Shown one piece after another: positions 59,216-64,000 of a stretch of 64,000 nucleotides of DNA. The notes below the pieces were generated by a model. The model did no database searches, was not told where the DNA came from, and saw only the letters and a list, made by a program, of their open reading frames with translations. Position 1 is the stretch's first letter. Every line of letters begins with the position of its first letter. Origin of the DNA: Falciphora oryzae (lineage: Eukaryota > Ascomycota > Sordariomycetes > Magnaporthales > Magnaporthaceae); contig JNVV01000007.1 in NCBI GenBank assembly GCA_000733355.1, positions 1,230,370 through 1,294,369 on the forward strand, read 5' to 3'. The translations under genes were made by a program, and so were the position numbers.

Positions 59216-60574
59216 TGCGATGATGACGATTACGAGGTCGAACCGGATGCAATTTGCGTCTGGCAGGCGTTAACCAGGGCCAATTGGTGGCGTTTTATGG
59301 TCTGGATTTTACTCACATTTTGGGAGGTGTTGGTTTTTTTTTTTTTTTTTTCGCACGAATCTTTTGCGAGCGAAGCTTTCCGCCTGAGACACCAGTTGAA
59401 TTCTCGACTCCCTATCGACGGACTCGATCGTCATGATACCTTTCGACCGTCAGCATTGTGGAGGCTAATTGGGCACTTCGATCGGTCGATGACGGCAACC
59501 TTATTCTTTTTGATTTGATACCCCTTTCTGGTCTCTACCACCAGGAAACTTGGACCACGCAGGACACAGGGCGTGTTCCCTGTGGGCTCTCAACGAACGG
59601 GTTCCCGACGATCACACGTGCTGTCGGGGTTCGTCTTTCGATACAGCCACCTTGACAATCTTTCGTCCACATTTTCTTGTTTTTCCTCTTTTTTTCTTGC
59701 CCCTTTTTTCAAACTTCGACAAAGCCTCTGTTCTGCTTCTCTTCTACGAATTACGACCGCTCACATATGTCGGTAATGTTTAACCTGTCTATTTTGGTCC
59801 AAGGACCTTCCAACCTACCTACATCTCTCCATAAAAAGCGCCCCGGCGATGTACATTACCTTCTCCAGTTACCTAGAGGTTGAGGATGGACTTCCTCCCT
59901 TTTTCGTACTGTTTCCCGGAATGCTTTCAGGGAGCTCTTCACCTGCATTGCCTGCCTGGAGTTTATCTTTTCTACCTTTGTCGATCATGCCCAGGCCCCC
60001 GGTACCCTGCACTGGGGCTCGTTCGGCAGCTGCTTGTTTGTTTCTCTCTTCATTGCCTGCTGCTCTGCTTGACGCGATGGCAGACTATCTAAACGTTGAT
60101 TTTTCTGTCGAGGAATTGGACGCACTCTTGGACCACCTTGCTAGGCAGCACGGTCTGCCGGACAAACTAGCATACAGATCTTCTGTTGCCACCGTTTTGT
60201 GTTGATATCAAGATTTTCTTTGCTGATTGCGCACGAGGGTGCTAAACTAGGTAGATAGACACACGCTTGGACACCGCGCAGAGGCCTAATCTAGGTTTCC
60301 GCGGGGGAATAAAGTATTAGATAGATGATCGTTAATGGGACAAAACGCTGATTTGTCCTTCCCCTCAAGCCCCGCGCCTGGGCTCCCCCATGTTTCATCC
60401 GAGCGAGCTTGCGCGCCACTCCGTTGCTCGTCGTGGCAAAACAACCCCGCGACACTCTGTCTATCCTCGGTGCAGAATCCAGACACTATACGAGGAAAAT
60501 CAGACAGAGCCTGGATTGTGACAGCGTGTACGTACGTATAGTACCCTGTTTTTATCGTGCCAGTCGATCTGTTT
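59216..60574. other. 3' region between RAX2 and the Cys/His hypothetical gene
   Basis: Convergent region that should hold both 3' UTRs. It has a T18 run at 59334-59351 and T/C-rich sequence to about 60060. A 42-codon frame at 60077-60205 is protein-like and is listed separately. Confidence 0.5.
60077..60205 (+). CDS. Possible small protein, 42 aa
   Basis: From ATG 60077 the frame reads MADYLNVDFSVEELDALLDH and continues LARQHGLPDKLAYRSS to a TGA at 60203-60205. The sequence is amphipathic and acidic, like a short helical protein. The same frame stays open upstream to 59849 but that part is not protein-like. It may be translated from the RAX2 3' UTR or its own transcript, or be chance. No family recognised. 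Confidence 0.25.
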   Translation: MADYLNVDFSVEELDALLDHLARQHGLPDKLAYRSSVATVLC

Positions 60575-61045
60575 TTATGACGGATGGCTGACGGAAACCA
60601 GGCGCCTGCGGCCCAGCAGCAGCGGGATGGTGTCGCTCGCGCCCTCGCGCGGCCTGGACCCGGGGAGCGTGCGCGGCTTGAAGGGCGCGCGGCGGCTCGT
60701 CGGCCTATAGTGCCGCAGCTGCCACCGCGGGCTCTTGGGGTACCAGTCGCTGCCCTCTGGCTCTTCCTCTTCGCATGGGCATGGCGGCTGTTGTTTGCTT
60801 TGGTCAGTGGTTGAAGATGGGGTGGGGGATGAGGGCAGTGTTTGGTGTGCTGCTTACGTCGTCTGCTGTTGGCTGTGTTGGTGGTGGTGAAGCGGTCGTC
60901 GTCAGTCTTTGCTTGAACGATGACGATTCCCCCGTCGGCGAGGGAGACACGGAGGAAAGGGGCGTGTAGAAGATGAGTTGTTGCTGGTGGCGGTGGTGGC
61001 GTTTCTCGCCCGCTTCGCTGCCGCTGCGCCTGCCGCTGCTGCTGC

Positions 61046-61110
<65 letters not shown>

Positions 61111-61565
61111 CTGCTGCTGGTACTCTGGGCATCATCATCCTCCTCATCGTGGTCGTCATCGTAGTCGTCATCGTGCAGGCCACCTCCGCCGCGCCGCCGC
61201 CGCTGGAGCTGCAGCGCGGCAACGACGCCGGCCTCGCAGCTGCTCCCCGCGGCCAGGACGGAGCCGACGGCGCCGCGCAGGCCGCTCAGCACGGCGCGGA
61301 CGCGCGCAAACTGCGCGTCGGTCCGGGCGCGGGCGGCGCCGCACCGGCGGCAGGCGCCCGGGACGCGGAGGACGTCGCGCGGGTGGGACCAGCGCTGGGT
61401 GCAGAGGGACGATGTTGTGGTGGTCGTGGAGGGTGAGGAAGAGCGGGAGGATGAGGTGGAGGAGGAGGAGGAAGAGGAGTCGGCTGCGGCTGCGCACTCG
61501 GCCGTCTCGGGGCCCCAGTAGCCGTGGTTGCAGTCCCCGAATATGACGCGCCTGTGCCAGCACAT
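60575..61565 (-). CDS. Hypothetical Cys/His-motif protein with serine run
   Basis: Exon 1 is 61565-60858 and exon 2 is 60787-60575. The 70-nt intron (GTAAGC..AACAG) joins in phase 0, giving 306 aa. Without the splice the frame would stop at 60804, but exon 2 reads convincingly as protein (PPCPCEEEEPEGSDWYPKSP; RWQLRHYRPTSRRAPFKPRT). The N terminus, MCWHRRVIFGDCNHGYWGPE then later SHPRDVLRVPGACRRCG, resembles small Cys/His-containing hypothetical proteins common in Sordariomycetes, which may bind zinc; function is unknown. A central run of at least 20 AGC serine codons comes from an uninterrupted CTG repeat, flanked by an acidic stretch (DDDYDDDHDEEDDD). No signal peptide or membrane helix. 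Confidence 0.72.
61048..61109. repeat. (CTG)20 trinucleotide repeat, coding
   Basis: Twenty uninterrupted CTG units on the plus strand plus two bases. Read on the minus strand in the frame of the hypothetical gene they are AGC serine codons; neighbouring interrupted units extend the serine tract. Likely length-polymorphic. Confidence 0.92.
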
Positions 61566-63022
61566 GTCTTTTTAGGGCTTTCTCGTGCTGTTTTCGTTTC
61601 TGTGAGCTCTCGTTGTCTGCTCTCCGGCCTTCCGGTGTGGGAAAGAGTGGCTGCTTGATGGATGTCTGATACCTGGCGATGCCCTCTCCTGATATGGCCG
61701 TCCCAGGTGTCTAGTGAGGCCTGGGTAGGCTCTGAGCATGCAAACACGCTGGACTGGAGTTCCCAACAGGAAGCTCTTGAAGGAGGATGAGACTGGCGGC
61801 AGTGCGTAATAAGGCAAGAGGTTCCATTGTTCACAGCAGCTGCGTGACTGCTTACATGGCGGACACAGAGAGAGCTGCTGGGTGTTGGCTAGCTGGATGG
61901 GGCGTGTGGCTCTTGTTTGTGCGTTGGCAAACCGGGCCGAGAAAATAATAAATAATAAATAATAAATAAATACGAGCAAAACACTGGTTTTCCCATGGAG
62001 GACATGACGTTCTTTGTCTCGGGAGGTGGACAAGCAAACAGAAAGAAGGGAGGGGGAAAAAAGTAAAAAAAAAAAAAAAAAAAAAGTTGACAGAAAGAGG
62101 CCTCAAGACGGAAACTAGACGCCTCTTGGAAGAGGGAGAATCCCGCGTCGCGTGTGCATCGACCAGGGGGCGGGAGCGGTCCGGAAGCGTCAGGGCAGGG
62201 CTGGTAGAGTTTCCAGCATCGCGAGGCGCTTGCTCGCGCTGACCGGCTAGCCCGGTTCTATCACAGGCAAGAGGAATAATCGAGATGGGACGAAGCAGCA
62301 GATGCAGAAAAAAAAAAACAAGAAGAAAAGTGTGCCTGCCGTGTCTGGCCAGCTGGGCCACTACAGGGCTGCCTGAATGGGAAGGAAATTAACGAGCTGA
62401 AAATTGCCGGTTGAACCTTGAGAGGAATGGGGGTGCATACGAGCCCATTGAACAAAGGCAAACAAGAAAAAAAAGAGAGGCTGTCCATATTATATTGGAT
62501 GGAATTTGGAGACGGGCTGCAGCACTTTGCATGTGCGGATTTGACGGCCAGGGGCAAGGCCAAGGAATGAAAACATTCCTTAGCCCGTCGAGCTAGTTTA
62601 GCAATCCCGCATGTGCCGCTCACAAAAAAGCAACGCCAGCCGTGTGATGGCCGTTTGCTTCATCAAACGCTGTTTGTTTGTGCCGAGTAGGGGGCCTTTC
62701 TTTTCGCCACAAGCCGTGTGTGTGTGTGTGTGTGTGTGCACACCCACCACACTGACCCTTGCCCCTTGCATTTTGAGCTGCGTCTGAAATATCAGGCGGG
62801 TGCCTATTGTAGAAGGGTCCGTTTCGAGAGCCATCGCATCAGACGTCTCCCATCTTCTCCTCCGTCGTGTCTAGTCGTTGCCGCGACGCGACGTGAGGAC
62901 TGACTGGTAAACATCGGCTGGACTCCTTCCGATCTCGTCGTCCGTTTTTGTCTCTTTCTCATCCCACCTGCTGCCCTCTCTTTCTACCTCTCGCTTGAGC
63001 CCAAAATGGACAGATGAGACTA
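61566..63022. other. Intergenic with simple repeats
   Basis: Upstream of the Cys/His gene and downstream of the HAD-like gene, both on the minus strand. No gene seen. It includes an (AATAATA)n-like stretch at about 61943-61972, A21 at 62065-62085 and (TG)n at 62716-62739. Confidence 0.5.
62716..62739. repeat. (GT)n microsatellite
   Basis: About 12 GT units, followed by CACACC, in intergenic DNA. Confidence 0.88.
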
Positions 63023-64000
63023 TTACCTCGCCAAAGACGTCGATGCTTTTGCTTCTGATCCTGCCCCCCCTGGGGCGGACGATGCCACCTCCGTCTTGAG
63101 CCTGCCCAGGTGCCCGCTGTTCATGACCTCGCAAAAGTCCCGGGCCCACACCAGCCGTGGCCGGCCCGGCGCCTCAGAGACGTGGGGCACGTCGAACCCG
63201 AGCCTGGAGAGGCATTTGAGCAGCGGGCTGCTGCTGTCGGGGCTGTCGTCCGCCATGACGACGCCGGCTGACGCCTCTAGGAGGCACTCCAGGTCTGTGA
63301 TGGAGTCTCCGAAGTAGACGCTTGTTCTCGTCGCGCTCTTGGCTTCTTGTGTGCTGCTCCTTTCCAGGAACGCCCTCAGCTTGTCTGCCGACGTCGTGAG
63401 GGCCGCCTCGCAGGCATCCGTCGGCACCCCGGGCCTGTCGTCATCACCCATCTTCCCCTCCTGACTCTTCCTCGCCGGCCCACCGATCGAGCCGTCCGCC
63501 GCGATCTCGTTGCTGATGATCTCGGAGATGGCTGCCGCCGCACCACCGCCCACCCTGCTTCCCTCCCCCTCGCACAGTGACACGACGCCCTTGATGAAAG
63601 CCCCGGACCAGTTCACCGAGAGCACCGACACCCTCACATCCTCCCCACCCGCAGCAGCCACAAACTCGGCGAACCCTGCACGGAAGGCCGCCTTCCCCGT
63701 CCGGACGGCCTCTCGGCCAGCCTCGAATAGGTGGTCCTGCGTGCAGCCGGCAAACAGGCGCGAGCGGTTAACGCGGACGACCGAAGCGCCGTCGACTACG
63801 CGCAGGCTGGCTAGGAAGGCGCGCTCGGCGTCGACGGTGCGCCGGTCCGCCTCGGCGGGGAGGAAGGCGGACGTGTGCCGGTTGTGGTCCGCCACGTACG
63901 AGGACACGATCCAGTCCCAGGTGGCTTGGCTGCTGCCTTGCTGCCCGGTGATGGAATTCCTGTCATGATGCTGCTGTTGGCGGGAGACGGCAAAGGCGCC
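63023..64000 (-). CDS. HAD-like phosphatase, 5' end beyond the window
   Basis: The minus-strand frame is open from the right edge to a stop at 63023, so at least 325 residues are visible and the start lies outside. The visible part begins with a segment ending ATWDWIVSSYVADHNRHTSA. It contains VNRSRLFAGCTQDHLFEAGR, VSVLSVNWSGAFIKGVVSL and then SVYFGDSITDLECLLEASAG. The last matches HAD motif IV (GDS-x-TD), the acidic Mg-binding loop. The N-terminal DxDxT nucleophile motif would be upstream of the window. The pattern resembles fungal HAD-like proteins related to yeast Cto1; the substrate is unknown. Downstream of motif IV, RPRLVWARDFCEVMN closes the domain and a low-complexity tail follows. 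A splice acceptor at 63972-63982 (CGCCAACAG) is possible, so the last few visible residues at the edge may be intron. Confidence 0.78.
   Translation of the reverse strand, partial: GAFAVSRQQQHHDRNSITGQQGSSQATWDWIVSSYVADHNRHTSAFLPAEADRRTVDAERAFLASLRVVDGASVVRVNRSRLFAGCTQDHLFEAGREAVRTGKAAFRAGFAEFVAAAGGEDVRVSVLSVNWSGAFIKGVVSLCEGEGSRVGGGAAAAISEIISNEIAADGSIGGPARKSQEGKMGDDDRPGVPTDACEAALTTSADKLRAFLERSSTQEAKSATRTSVYFGDSITDLECLLEASAGVVMADDSPDSSSPLLKCLSRLGFDVPHVSEAPGRPRLVWARDFCEVMNSGHLGRLKTEVASSAPGGAGSEAKASTSLAR

Overview
The window is nuclear DNA of a filamentous ascomycete. Short spliced introns (62-135 nt) with GT..AG ends and CTAAC/CTGAC-type branch sites, GC-rich coding sequence with C/G-ending codons, and gene families such as a fungal-rhodopsin-domain receptor, RAX2, LCL3 and a CON7-like C2H2 factor all point that way. 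The combination fits Sordariomycetes, perhaps Magnaporthales, but genus is an inference. Two runs of N (31879-32184 and 43616-43729) mark scaffold gaps.

Layout, left to right. (1) 2087-3750 (+): a Zn(II)2Cys6 transcription factor whose DNA-binding domain splices perfectly but whose C-terminal part is spread over shifted frames, so it looks broken. (2) 5940-9359 (+): a C2H2 zinc-finger protein with a probable 1.57-kb first intron rich in GGAC on one strand. (3) 11704-13948 (-): a four-exon, 659-aa seven-helix rhodopsin-domain (PTH11-like) membrane protein with a very long low-complexity tail. (4) 16952-17734 (-): ribosomal protein uL1 (RPL1/L10a), with a duplicated segment abutting its start codon. 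(5) 19093-20417 (-): peroxisomal-type NADH pyrophosphatase/Nudix hydrolase (NPY1-like). (6) 22259-23563 (+): PQ-loop vacuolar amino-acid transporter (YPQ family). (7) A 10.4-kb stretch with no recognisable intact gene. (8) 33939-35413 (-): CON7-like C2H2 transcription factor. (9) 15.7 kb without a convincing intact gene, rich in homopolymers and microsatellites and ending in an AT/TpA-rich 3-kb block (about 47.8-50.7 kb) that resembles RIP-degraded DNA but carries one protein-like exon at 50221-50580. (10) 51145-52052 (+): LCL3 SNase-family nuclease. (11) 55502-59215 (+): RAX2 polarity protein, intronless. (12) 60575-61565 (-): two-exon hypothetical protein with a Cys/His N-terminal motif and a 20-codon AGC serine run. 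(13) 63023-64000 (-): HAD-like phosphatase, cut by the right edge.

The genes do not form a pathway or cluster. They are mostly conserved housekeeping genes (translation, NAD(H) metabolism, vacuolar transport, polarity) with three regulators. I found no CRISPR, rRNA, tRNA or intact transposon, and no obvious novel multi-gene system. The most unusual signals are the strand-asymmetric GGAC motif array in the leader intron of the C2H2 gene, the isolation of the CON7-like gene inside a 27.6-kb interval (23564-51144) with no other recognisable intact gene, and the compositionally distinct 48-51 kb block. Coordinates of spliced genes were worked out by hand from splice consensus and frame continuity; no transcript evidence was available.
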